Source: Bryobacterales bacterium (GTDB lineage Bacteria; Acidobacteriota; Terriglobia; Bryobacterales; Bryobacteraceae). From it: a DNA stretch of 53,486 nt. The position numbers and the translations under genes were made by a program. The notes under the pieces are model-generated. The model made no database searches. It was not told the origin of the DNA and saw only the letters and a program-made list of their open reading frames with translations. Below, one piece after another: positions 18,158 through 26,911 of the stretch (positions are counted from its first letter, which is position 1; each line of letters starts with the position of its first letter). The DNA lies in NCBI GenBank assembly GCA_003142185.1, contig PLOR01000112.1, forward strand, positions 1 to 53,486, read 5' to 3'.

Positions 18158-18946
18158 TCACTTCCCCGTAAACGCCGGGGCCCTCTTTTCGAGAAACGCC
18201 CGCGTGCCTTCGCGGCAGTCTTCGGTCGCCGCGCTCAATCCGAAAAGCGCTGCCTCGAGTTGCAGCCCTTCATTCAGGCCGCCATTGAGGCCCGCATCCA
18301 CCGCTTCCATCGCCAGCCGCACGGCCAGCGGGCCGTTCTGCAATACCTTCCCCAACCAGGCGCGCGCCGCACCAAGCAGCTCGGCTTGCGGCGTCACCGC
18401 GTTCACCAAGCCGATGCGCCAGGCCTCGGCCGCGTCAATCGGCTCGCCCGAAGCCAGCATCCAGAGCGCGCGCCCGCGGCCGACCAGCCGCGGCAGCCGT
18501 TGGGTCCCGCCAAAGCCCGGGATCAACCCCAGCTTCACTTCCGGCTGTCCCAGCCTGGCATTCTCCGATGCCACCCGCACCGTAGCCGCCATCGCCAGTT
18601 CCAGCCCTCCGCCCAGCGCGAATCCGTTCACCGCCGCCACCGACGGTTTGCCCGCGGTCTCGAGGCGCCGCAACACCCGTTGCCCTTCGAGCGCGTACTG
18701 GCGCATTTCCGCGCCCGAGAGGCCGGCGAGTTCGCCGATATCCGCCCCCGCCACAAACGCCACGTCCCCCGCACCAGTGACGATCGCCGCGCGAATCGCC
18801 GGATCTTCCGCGACGCGGTCGAATGCCGCCCCCAATTCCCTCACCACCGCTCGCGAAAGAGCGTTGCGCTTCTCCGGCCGGTTGATGGTCACCAGCGCAA
18901 TGCCCGTCTCATCCACCGCGAACAGGATGTGTTCGAACGACACCAC
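18158..18946 (-). CDS. enoyl-CoA hydratase/isomerase (crotonase family)
   Basis: A 262-residue crotonase-fold enzyme. Both catalytic glutamates of true hydratases appear present: one in GFALGGGLELAMA and the other in LGQPEVKLGLIPGFGGTQRL. The oxyanion-hole segment VAGADIGEL is also intact, so trans-2-enoyl-CoA hydration in fatty acid or short-chain acyl degradation is likely; 3-hydroxybutyryl-CoA dehydratase is an equivalent reading. The gene starts with GTG (18946; a second GTG follows immediately). It heads the ech-ribH-nusB unit, an odd metabolic pairing that may only reflect compact packing. Confidence 0.88.
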   Translation of the reverse strand: MVSFEHILFAVDETGIALVTINRPEKRNALSRAVVRELGAAFDRVAEDPAIRAAIVTGAGDVAFVAGADIGELAGLSGAEMRQYALEGQRVLRRLETAGKPSVAAVNGFALGGGLELAMAATVRVASENARLGQPEVKLGLIPGFGGTQRLPRLVGRGRALWMLASGEPIDAAEAWRIGLVNAVTPQAELLGAARAWLGKVLQNGPLAVRLAMEAVDAGLNGGLNEGLQLEAALFGLSAATEDCREGTRAFLEKRAPAFTGK

Positions 18947-19074
18947 CGATCAGTGTAGCAAGTGAGGCCCCCGGCTTGTGCGCAGGCACTTTATGGTGCT
19001 ATCTTCCAGCAAGCGCGCTTTGCCGCGGGGATAGGTCTGCGCCATTTTGCCTGATTTTGGTGCGTTAGTAGATG

Positions 19075-19092
19075 TCTATATAAAGATATAGA
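19075..19092. promoter_or_regulatory. AT-rich palindrome upstream of the secreted repeat protein
   Basis: TCTATAT, AAAG, ATATAGA forms a perfect 7-base inverted repeat 38 bp before the ATG at 19130, in the only AT-rich part of the 183-bp gap 18947-19129. It may be an operator, a hairpin in the 5' leader, or part of the promoter. A strong AGGAGGAG ribosome site follows near 19118, which suggests high expression. Confidence 0.45.
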
Positions 19093-19129
19093 ATAGGTCC
19101 GGCACTCACAATATCGCAGGAGGAGACAA

Positions 19130-21130
19130 ATGCATAAGCTATTTCACACCTTGGCCATAGCTGCTTTGGCGTTAGCACTGCCGCTGGCCGCTTCGGCGCA
19201 GAACAATCTGAATCTGGACACCGGCGCCGCCGTCTCGTCGGGCGGAGACATCGCTTTCAGCGGCGCCGGCATCGCCCCCGTGGGCTCCGCCATGTTGGCT
19301 GACCTCACCACGGAGGTCGGCTCCGAGTTCAGCATCCTGGTCTCGAGCGGTTTTCTCGAGCAACTTCTCGCGGACTCAAATTTCTCGACGGCGCCGATCC
19401 CCAGCAGCAGCCTGGTGGACAGCGAAGTGATTGCGGTGCAAACCAACGGAGGCAATTACGCCGCGGTCATGGTGACGGCTGCCAGCAGCGGCTCGATCAC
19501 CTTGCAGTACGTCACCTACAACACCTCGGGGACGAAGATCCAGGGACTCACATCCGTGACCCTGGGCGGGCCGGCCGCGCCGCAGATCAACCAGGTTCAG
19601 AATAACTACAGCTTCATCCTGCCCGGCGCACCGAACTACGGCATCGCTCCCGGAGCGCTGGTCCTCATCTCGGGCTCCGCGATGGCGGCGCCGGGTACGA
19701 CGGTCACTTCGCTTTCGGACCCGAGCAAAGCGCTCCCGCAGACCCTGAACGGCGCGCAGGTCACCGTCACGGTGGGCGGCACGACGGTGCATCCGGGCCT
19801 GTACTACGTGATTCCGAACTACATCGGCGCGGTGCTGCCGTCCAACCTTCCGACCGGCTCGGGCACAATGACCGTCTCCTACGGCGGCCAGACTAGCGCC
19901 GCCTTTCCGATTACGCTGGTGGGCCATGCCTTCGGATTCGATTACTATGGCGGCGGTCTGGCCACAGTGACCGACAACTCGACGGGCGCGCTGATTACCA
20001 CCACCAACTCCGCTAGGCCTGGCGAGACCGTAGTTTTCTGGGGCGCGGGCGATGGCGCCGATACGAATAACACCGACTTGAGCCCGCCTACGCACTACGA
20101 TAACCTCAGCGGCATCACGGCGCTGTATTTCGGCAGCGTTCAGGTGCCTATTGTCTACCAGGGGAGGTCCCCGTATCAGGGAGTTGACCAGATCGACGTG
20201 ACTATTCCGGCAAACGTGCCCACTGGTTGCGCGGTCTCCGTGGTAGGGGTGAGCGGCGGCGGCGCAAATGCGATTGCCAGCAATATTGCGGCGATGCCGA
20301 TCGCGACCAACGGCGGCGCCTGCACCGATCCGCTAACCTTGGTCGACCCGGGCACGGCCTCCACCCTGTCGGGCAAGACGACTGTCAAGTTCGGCGGTCT
20401 GTCGGTCGATCAATTGACCGACTATCAAAGCGGCAGCGCGCCAACCGAGAATCAGGAAGCCGGCGGGTTCTTCTATAGCATCAGTGGTTCCAGCCTGACC
20501 GGGTATAACAGCAGGTCGCAGCCTTCGGAAGGAAGTTGTTTCGTGACGCAGAGTAATGCCTCGACGGTGGTCGACCCATTCACGATCACCGGGCTGAACG
20601 CGGGAAACCTTACGGTGACTGGGCCTGACGGGCAACACACCCTGCAAACGATCCCGGAGGAGGCGGGCTTATATTTCTACGCGCCCACGGGAACCGGCTT
20701 CATTCCGCCATCCGGCGGCACCTACACATTTGCCGGCTCGGGTGGAACCGACGTCGGAGCGTTCAGCAACGCCTCGGTGGCTTTCTTCAACCCACTGACG
20801 TGGACGAATGCGACCTCGATTGGGACCATTAACCGGTCATCAGGCGTAACGGTTAATTGGACGGGCGGCGCTTCGGGCACGTACGCCGAGATCAGCGGCA
20901 GTTCGGCCGTGTTGTTGGCGGACATTTTCAGCGCGTCTTTCATCTGCACGGCTCCGGTCAGCGCCGGGACTTTCACAGTCCCGCCGGCGGTTCTGCTGCA
21001 GTTGCCGGCCGGCTCCGGATCGCTTTCGGTGAGCAATTACACCTACCCGAAGACCCTGAACATACCGAATCTGGATTTCTCGTACATCATGGCGTACGCG
21101 GGAACGGATACCGACGCAACCTACCAGTAG
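19130..21130 (+). CDS. secreted beta-rich protein with TIGR03437-like domains
   Basis: A 666-residue exported protein. Residues 1-23 form a Sec signal peptide ending ASA before QNNLNLD. The body is Ser/Thr/Gly-rich and beta-structured. Around 165-390 it resembles the Solibacter TIGR03437 domain: a GIAPGALVLISGSAMA start, LPQTLNGAQVTVTVGGT, VIPNYIGAVLPSNLPTGSGT, then SARPGETVVFWGAGDG and VDQIDVTIPANVPTGC. The last 250 residues are less clear. The function of this domain is unknown; it is usually in surface or secreted proteins. A strong ribosome site precedes it and a perfect 40-bp palindrome follows, so it is a single-gene unit. Confidence 0.75.
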   Translation: MHKLFHTLAIAALALALPLAASAQNNLNLDTGAAVSSGGDIAFSGAGIAPVGSAMLADLTTEVGSEFSILVSSGFLEQLLADSNFSTAPIPSSSLVDSEVIAVQTNGGNYAAVMVTAASSGSITLQYVTYNTSGTKIQGLTSVTLGGPAAPQINQVQNNYSFILPGAPNYGIAPGALVLISGSAMAAPGTTVTSLSDPSKALPQTLNGAQVTVTVGGTTVHPGLYYVIPNYIGAVLPSNLPTGSGTMTVSYGGQTSAAFPITLVGHAFGFDYYGGGLATVTDNSTGALITTTNSARPGETVVFWGAGDGADTNNTDLSPPTHYDNLSGITALYFGSVQVPIVYQGRSPYQGVDQIDVTIPANVPTGCAVSVVGVSGGGANAIASNIAAMPIATNGGACTDPLTLVDPGTASTLSGKTTVKFGGLSVDQLTDYQSGSAPTENQEAGGFFYSISGSSLTGYNSRSQPSEGSCFVTQSNASTVVDPFTITGLNAGNLTVTGPDGQHTLQTIPEEAGLYFYAPTGTGFIPPSGGTYTFAGSGGTDVGAFSNASVAFFNPLTWTNATSIGTINRSSGVTVNWTGGASGTYAEISGSSAVLLADIFSASFICTAPVSAGTFTVPPAVLLQLPAGSGSLSVSNYTYPKTLNIPNLDFSYIMAYAGTDTDATYQ

Positions 21131-21132
21131 AG

Positions 21133-21172
21133 AGGAAGGCGGGGCAGGCCGCGCGGCCTGCCCCGCCTTCCT
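21133..21172. terminator. perfect 40-bp palindrome, probable terminator
   Basis: All 40 bases are self-complementary; the arm begins AGGAAGGCGGGGCAGG. It lies two bases after the stop of the secreted protein and 41 bp before the end of convergent comM. There is no T-run, so Rho-independent termination is not certain, but a 20-bp GC-rich stem should stop polymerase or protect both 3' ends. A perfect stem of this length may also be a repeat unit. Confidence 0.75.
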
Positions 21173-21212
21173 GTCGGACATCTGCGGAGAAACCCGGCTG
21201 CGTGACGAGAAT

Positions 21213-22733
21213 TCAATTCCAATAGCTCCGGTCCAAACTGCGGTATTGCACGGCTTCGGCGATGTGTTTGGCGGACACGCTGGCGGATTCGGCGAGGTCG
21301 GCGACGGTGCGGGCCACTTTAAGGATGCGATCGTGCGCGCGGGCGGAAAAACTCATCCGGCGGACGGCCATTTCGAGCGTGCGCTCGCCGGCATCGTCGA
21401 GAGCGCACAACTTGCGGATGAGGGGCGCGGGCATTTCGGAATTGTAAAAGCCGCGCGCCTGCTGGAGGGCTCGTGCGCGCTCCACGCGGGCGCGAATGTC
21501 GGCGGAAGATTCGGTTGGAGCCAGAGCGCGCAGTTCCTTGAAGGGAACGGCGGGCACTTCGACATGGATATCGATGCGATCGAGCAGCGGCCCCGAGATC
21601 TTGCTGAGGTATCGCTGGATGATGGCCGGCGTGCACCGGCATTCGCGCCCCGTATCGCCATAGAACCCGCACGGGCAGGGATTCATCGCTGAGACCAGCA
21701 TGAAATTGGACGGGAAGCAGACCGTCATCACGGAGCGCGCGATGGTGACTGACCCGTCTTCGATGGGCTGGCGCAGCATCTCCAGCACATCGCGCGGGAA
21801 CTCCGGGAATTCGTCGAGGAACAGAACGCCGTTGTGCGCCAGGCTGACCTCGCCCGGGCGCGGCGTGCCGATTCCGCCGCCGATCAATCCCGCGTCGGAA
21901 ATGGTGTGGTGGGGAGAGCGGAAGGGGCGCTGCTGAAGGAGGCCGCCGCCGGAGCCGAGCAGGCCGGCGATACTGTGGATCTTAGTGGTCTCGATGGCCT
22001 CCTCGAAAGTGAGCGGCGGCAGGACGCCGGCCAGCCGCTTCGCCAGCATGGTCTTGCCGGAACCGGGCGGCCCGATCATCAGGACGTTGTGACCGCCGGC
22101 CGCGGCCACCTCCAGGGCGCGCTTGGACATGGTCTGGCCCCGCACGTCGCCGAAGTCCGGCGCGGTGGGCGAATCCACTGGCCGGCTGTTGGCGGCCGGC
22201 ACCGCGGGCGCGAACTCGAGCGGGCGCTGGACCAGGGCCACGACTTCGGCCAGGTGCCGCATGCCGTAGACGTTGACACCCTCCACCACGGCAGCCTCGG
22301 CGGCGTTTTCGGCGGGAAGAATCAGGTTGGGGATTCGCTCGGCGCGCGCGCAAACGGCGATCGAAAGAGCGCCGCGAATCGGACGAATGGCGCCGTCGAG
22401 CGAAAGCTCTCCCGTCAGGATGTGCTGGTCGAGCCCCTTCACCACTCCCATCGCGCCCAGGATGCCCAGCGCCACCGGCAGATCGAAGCCGCCGCCTTCC
22501 TTGCGCACGCTGGCGGGCGCCAGGTTGATGGTGAGGGTCTTGTTGGGATATCCGAAACCGGAATTGATGAGCGCGGACTTGATGCGTTCGCGGCTTTCGC
22601 GGACGGCGACATCGGGCATCCCCACCATGCGCGAATCGCGCGGCGAGCCGTATGAATACATGTCGACTTCGACATCGATACGGTGAGCGTCAATCCCGTA
22701 GACAGCCGCACTTTGAGTTTTGAAAAGCGCCAT
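21213..22733 (-). CDS. comM: YifB/ComM family Mg-chelatase-like AAA+ ATPase
   Basis: A 506-residue protein with three parts. An N-terminal ChlI-like Lon-substrate-fold domain (LINSGFGYPNKTLTINLAPA, about 50-170) comes first. The AAA+ core follows, with Walker A GPPGSGKTMLAKRL, Walker B NGVLFLDEFPEF and sensor region SAMNPCPCGFYGD with its cysteine-rich motif. The C-terminal helical lid ends AEAVQYRSLDR. In naturally competent bacteria ComM is a helicase that drives branch migration during transformation; homologues occur widely in non-competent species too. Length is usual. It faces the secreted protein gene and stands alone. Confidence 0.92.
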   Translation of the reverse strand: MALFKTQSAAVYGIDAHRIDVEVDMYSYGSPRDSRMVGMPDVAVRESRERIKSALINSGFGYPNKTLTINLAPASVRKEGGGFDLPVALGILGAMGVVKGLDQHILTGELSLDGAIRPIRGALSIAVCARAERIPNLILPAENAAEAAVVEGVNVYGMRHLAEVVALVQRPLEFAPAVPAANSRPVDSPTAPDFGDVRGQTMSKRALEVAAAGGHNVLMIGPPGSGKTMLAKRLAGVLPPLTFEEAIETTKIHSIAGLLGSGGGLLQQRPFRSPHHTISDAGLIGGGIGTPRPGEVSLAHNGVLFLDEFPEFPRDVLEMLRQPIEDGSVTIARSVMTVCFPSNFMLVSAMNPCPCGFYGDTGRECRCTPAIIQRYLSKISGPLLDRIDIHVEVPAVPFKELRALAPTESSADIRARVERARALQQARGFYNSEMPAPLIRKLCALDDAGERTLEMAVRRMSFSARAHDRILKVARTVADLAESASVSAKHIAEAVQYRSLDRSYWN

Positions 22734-22866
22734 GACCCAATAAGAACTGAGTGCCGCGGGCGGTGGGGGTTTCTCAACTACCTGGCCTCCCGGTTTTGCC
22801 GGCTTGCTCGCGGGCGCGCGGGAGCCCCCTGCGGTTGACGGTCACCTGTCGTCGGACTGAGGGCCG

Positions 22867-25800
22867 TCAATTGGGATAGTATCCCAGGCGTGCGCGGATC
22901 TTGTGTCCGCGGGGCGAGCGCAACTTGACCTCAATCGGCCGCCAAGTGCGGTCTTCCGTCGCGGGAGGTTGAAAGGCCAAGAGGTACCCATGCATCAAAT
23001 CCTCGGTAATGGTCTCAAAAACCTTCTCAATCTCGGTGGGGGAGTGAATCGTGAATGCCACTCCGCCCGTGGCATGTGAAAGGTTCGCCAGTTGTTTGAG
23101 AAGGTCGGGCGATTCGAGCGCGTCTCCTTGCGCGATGGTGTAAACGGGGACGCCCAGGGTTTTGGCTCGCCGCAGAGCGGTTTCGCTGGTGAGCGCGCTC
23201 AGGTTGTCGGCGCCGTCGGTAAATACGACGATCACTTTCTTGCCGGCGCGCTCGGCAATCTCGCGGCTCACTCGCGTGAGAGCGTCATAGAGTGCGGTCT
23301 TGCCGTACGCCCGGGTTCGCAGCACGGCGCGCGCCGCCGCATTCTTATCGGCAGTGAACGGCTGCAGCGCGGTAACCGAGTCGCTGAAGGTGTAGATCGC
23401 CACCGAATCGATCGGCCGCAACTCGCCAAGGAGTTTCAGCGCAGTCGCCTTCAAGGCGGGCAGGGCGGCCTGCATGCTGGCCGTGGTATCCAGCAGCAGC
23501 GCAACGGAAACGGCGGCGATGCGGTTTTCAAAGGCCGCCACCGGCAATTCCTTTCCATTGTCGAAGACGGCGAACTGGTCGGGCCCCAGGTCATCGACCT
23601 GGCGGCCGCGGTTGTCGGTCACGGTGGCGTAGACCTCCACCAGCCGTGCATTGGTTCGAAAGACCGTTTCCGTATCCGTTGCGACGACGGTCTCGCTGTC
23701 CTGGGAGCGGGCGCGAGTGCTGCCGCCGGAAACCGGTGATTCGCCCGGCATGCGCGGGGAGATTTCGGCGGGCTCGGGCACGCGGGCAAGCAACTGCGCC
23801 CGCTCACGGAACTGCATAAAGCCGCCGGCGAAATAGGTTCCCGGCGCGTTGCCGTCGAGCACGAGGTCCGACGCGGGGAAGAGGGGCGAGCCATCGGGGG
23901 ACCGCACGAACTGGTGCTTCCGGGCCAGGAGCGGGTCTTCGGAAACCACCAGGTAATCGGGTTCGAGCAATGCCGCATACACCATGCCACTCAGGGCGGC
24001 TAGCGTCCCGGCGGGATCTGCCGTGCCCTGCAACGCCGCGATACGCGGCGCCGGCTGCAATGCCCTTACCCGGTCGAAGGCCAACAGGCGATCTCCACTC
24101 AGGCGTAACATGCCGGTTACGGCCTTCTCGACATCGGGGCCTCCGCCTGCCATCTTGCGTAGAACGTCCAGGGCGCGGGCAGCGTAGTCCGTCGCGAGAA
24201 GCGCCTCCGAGGCCTGCCGGAACCAGCGGGCGCCCGCGGCAGGGTCCAGCGATCCGGCCTGAGTGGCGAGCACGATTAGCTCCACCATCGAGTGCCATAT
24301 TCCCAGCATCTGGTTCCGGACGGGCGGCCGGGATTTGGCCGCCGCGCCGGCGAACGCCGCCAGCGCCTGGAACTCGGTCTTTCCTAAACCCGGCAATCCC
24401 TCGAAATACGGAAACAGGAACTTCCACGCGGCGTAATGGTTCGCCAGCAGGGAGGCGGACTCTTCGTCGAGCGGGACCCCACGCCGCTCTTCGATCCGCG
24501 CCACGGCGACAAGCGCCTCCAGCGAATCCAGCCCGAGGAGAACGCCGTCGCCGGCTGCCGGCGAAGCAGTCCAAGCGCGCTGGCCGCCCGGAAAACGGAC
24601 GTGGCCGGCCTGATCGAGCGGCAGGTTCTGAAAAACATCGGCGCGCCATGCGCCGACTTTTCGCCGTTGCCCCCGCCGCACCTCGCCGGAGTCCCGGTAC
24701 CAGGCATAAAAGCTCGCGGCGCGCTGCGGGTCCGTTGTGAAGAAGCGCTGGTGGGCGGCGTCGACGCGCGATAGGTCGTAGTAGAACGCTGCCAGATTGC
24801 CGCGGTCCTTATCGAGTAGCGCCCGGAAGAAAGCCGGCGGCGTATGGGGACTGGCACCAACCAGCTTCGTCCAGGCAGGCTCCGCCGGCGCACCGCCCGG
24901 CACCACCACGGCCCCACGAGAAACGGCGAAGGCTCCCGCGTAGGGCCACAGCACATCGGCGTAGCGCGTGACCGCGGCTCGTAACCCGATGCCGCCCACC
25001 ACCGCGGCAGCGGCGTCGGCGCCCATCGCGCTCAAGCCTGCATAGGCTTCGGCGAAACGCCAGTCCCGGGTGAATACCTCCGCCAGACCGCCAGGCAAGT
25101 CCGGTTGTCCTTGCAGCAGCACGCCCCAGGCCGCGCCACCCAGAAGGCGGGCATTCTCGCTCCGCACGTCGAATCGGAAACCGCGGCCCGCTTCGAGATC
25201 CTGCTTCATGGCGATTTCGTCGATTCCCAGCGCCGCTGGAATGCTCTGCCGGAAACCGTCCGCCTCCTGGTCGCCCGGCTCGACCACGCTCGCGCCGTCG
25301 CGTTGGACCAGTCTCCAACCCAGTAGCTGCAAGACCCGTGCGGCGCGCTGGCGCCCCGCATCGTCGGCCAGCGAGAGAACCACAGTCGACGTATCGCCGT
25401 TGCGGCTGCCAAGTCCGGCGAGTTCCACAACCGAGCCCATGAATGCCTGCAACGTGGAGTAGAACCCCGGGATTCGCTTTTCGTCATCGGGAGCCGCCTG
25501 GGCTGCGATGGCCTGGCAGAGCTCCTCGAAGAAGTTGGTATAGTTGGTAGCCTTCTGGAGGCCCGCCAACGCGGACAGAGCCCGGATGCCGCCGGGAATC
25601 CAGACTTCGCCCGCAGGGGCAAGTTGCGCATCCGCCACATCGAGGGCCGCCGCAATCTCGGTGGCTGCGTCGGTGGCAGGAGACTTGCCGAGATTGTCGA
25701 TGCGCGTGCGAACGGCCTGCGCATCCGACGCCTTCGGCGCCAGCTCGAGATACTTCTTCATGTGCTCGGCTGCCGGAGAGTAATCGTGGCGCGCCTCATA

Positions 25801-26793
25801 AATCAGCCCCAGGATGTACTCGCCGCGCGGCAGTTCGTGCCTGGTATCGAGACGAACCTGCTCCGTGGCGCTTTCGAGCGCCTGGTCGAGTTCATTGAGG
25901 TGGAAATGAATCGTTGCCTTGTCGAGGTATGCGTCCGGGAAGCGGCGGCCGCCGTCGGCCTGGGTTAAGGCGGCAGCCGTTGTAGCCGCGGCTTTCCAGT
26001 CCTTGAGGTCCATCTCGGTGCGCATCAAGCGGAATCGAAGGGAGGGCGACTTGGGATCGACCTTGATCGCGTGCTCCAGCGCGTCGCGCGCCTCCGCTGA
26101 CTTGTGCAGATTGTGATACGCCAATGCCAGGGCGCTCCAGCCAAGCCCGAACCCGGGTGCAGCGTCCACCGCCGCACGCAAGTGGGTCTCCGCCTCGTCC
26201 CACTTTGTGGAACGCAGCGCGGTCATGCCGCCAAGCCACTCTTTTTGCGCGGCCTTCGGCACCGTGGCGGCTTCGGTGATCTCCAAACCTTCGCTGGCGG
26301 AAGGACGCGTGAGGATGATATCGGGCAGTTGCGGGTTCTGGGTCAACTTATGATCCGAGAGATCGACGGCGGATGACACAAGCCCGGCGCCGGCCGCCCG
26401 CAGAATGCAGCCGGACACGCCAAAACCGGAGCCCTGGGCGAAGGCCAGCGCTTCGTAGCCGCTCTGACTCGCCATGCCCATAGTCGGCGCTTCATTAGCG
26501 GTCAGCCCGCTGAGTCCTTGCTGCATAAAAGCCGTGGACGCGTTCAGGGAGTTAGCGCCAATTTCGAATGCCGTCCCCTCGTAATGCCAAAGGTAGTCTC
26601 CCCTCTTGCTCGTGATCGCAACGACCAGGGTGCGTTTGCCGGGGCAGTAGTACTCGATGCCCACCGGCTTCGGTGGGGGCGATCCGTCCACCATCACCAC
26701 TCTGCCACGAAACAGCAGGGACGCGGCTTCCGCCGGCTCGAACGAGACCAGCAATGCCGCAAGCAACCATAGGACCGTAACGGAGTAGCGCAT
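22867..26793 (-). CDS. giant exported TPR and VWFA-related protein
   Basis: A 1308-residue protein starting MRYSVTVLWLLAALLVSF with a signal peptide cleaved around SFEPAEA. A carboxypeptidase-regulatory-like beta domain may follow. TPR repeats are visible at about 200-370 (WDEAETHLRAAVDAAPGFGLGWSA; KSAEARDALEHAIKVDPKSP; DYSPAAEHMKKYLELAP). A long central region of about 650 residues is unrecognised. The C-terminal part from about 1040 is an acidobacterial VWFA-related domain: VEVYATVTDNRGRQVDDL, metal site LLDTTASMQ (DxTxS in place of the canonical DxSxS) and VVFTDGADNLS. It is probably periplasmic or surface-bound with a binding role. The ATG at 26793 is chosen for the signal peptide; the frame continues upstream. 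Confidence 0.8.
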   Translation of the reverse strand: MRYSVTVLWLLAALLVSFEPAEAASLLFRGRVVMVDGSPPPKPVGIEYYCPGKRTLVVAITSKRGDYLWHYEGTAFEIGANSLNASTAFMQQGLSGLTANEAPTMGMASQSGYEALAFAQGSGFGVSGCILRAAGAGLVSSAVDLSDHKLTQNPQLPDIILTRPSASEGLEITEAATVPKAAQKEWLGGMTALRSTKWDEAETHLRAAVDAAPGFGLGWSALALAYHNLHKSAEARDALEHAIKVDPKSPSLRFRLMRTEMDLKDWKAAATTAAALTQADGGRRFPDAYLDKATIHFHLNELDQALESATEQVRLDTRHELPRGEYILGLIYEARHDYSPAAEHMKKYLELAPKASDAQAVRTRIDNLGKSPATDAATEIAAALDVADAQLAPAGEVWIPGGIRALSALAGLQKATNYTNFFEELCQAIAAQAAPDDEKRIPGFYSTLQAFMGSVVELAGLGSRNGDTSTVVLSLADDAGRQRAARVLQLLGWRLVQRDGASVVEPGDQEADGFRQSIPAALGIDEIAMKQDLEAGRGFRFDVRSENARLLGGAAWGVLLQGQPDLPGGLAEVFTRDWRFAEAYAGLSAMGADAAAAVVGGIGLRAAVTRYADVLWPYAGAFAVSRGAVVVPGGAPAEPAWTKLVGASPHTPPAFFRALLDKDRGNLAAFYYDLSRVDAAHQRFFTTDPQRAASFYAWYRDSGEVRRGQRRKVGAWRADVFQNLPLDQAGHVRFPGGQRAWTASPAAGDGVLLGLDSLEALVAVARIEERRGVPLDEESASLLANHYAAWKFLFPYFEGLPGLGKTEFQALAAFAGAAAKSRPPVRNQMLGIWHSMVELIVLATQAGSLDPAAGARWFRQASEALLATDYAARALDVLRKMAGGGPDVEKAVTGMLRLSGDRLLAFDRVRALQPAPRIAALQGTADPAGTLAALSGMVYAALLEPDYLVVSEDPLLARKHQFVRSPDGSPLFPASDLVLDGNAPGTYFAGGFMQFRERAQLLARVPEPAEISPRMPGESPVSGGSTRARSQDSETVVATDTETVFRTNARLVEVYATVTDNRGRQVDDLGPDQFAVFDNGKELPVAAFENRIAAVSVALLLDTTASMQAALPALKATALKLLGELRPIDSVAIYTFSDSVTALQPFTADKNAAARAVLRTRAYGKTALYDALTRVSREIAERAGKKVIVVFTDGADNLSALTSETALRRAKTLGVPVYTIAQGDALESPDLLKQLANLSHATGGVAFTIHSPTEIEKVFETITEDLMHGYLLAFQPPATEDRTWRPIEVKLRSPRGHKIRARLGYYPN

Positions 26794-26911
26794 CAATTTC
26801 CAGAACCTCTCAAGTATAGACCCGCTCAGGCGAGGACCTGCTTCTGGAGCCCCGCGACATGGAGCCCCGCGGCGGTAATCGAGGAACGCGCCTTCTGATA
26901 AGCTGTCGCTG
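26794..26911. promoter_or_regulatory. divergent promoter region with a 12-bp direct repeat
   Basis: This 118-bp gap separates the divergent starts of the VWFA-related and sugar porter genes. TGGAGCCCCGCG occurs twice, at 26845 and 26860, 15 bp apart. The spacing is compatible with a tandem binding site, but I see no clear -35/-10 pair. Confidence 0.3.
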
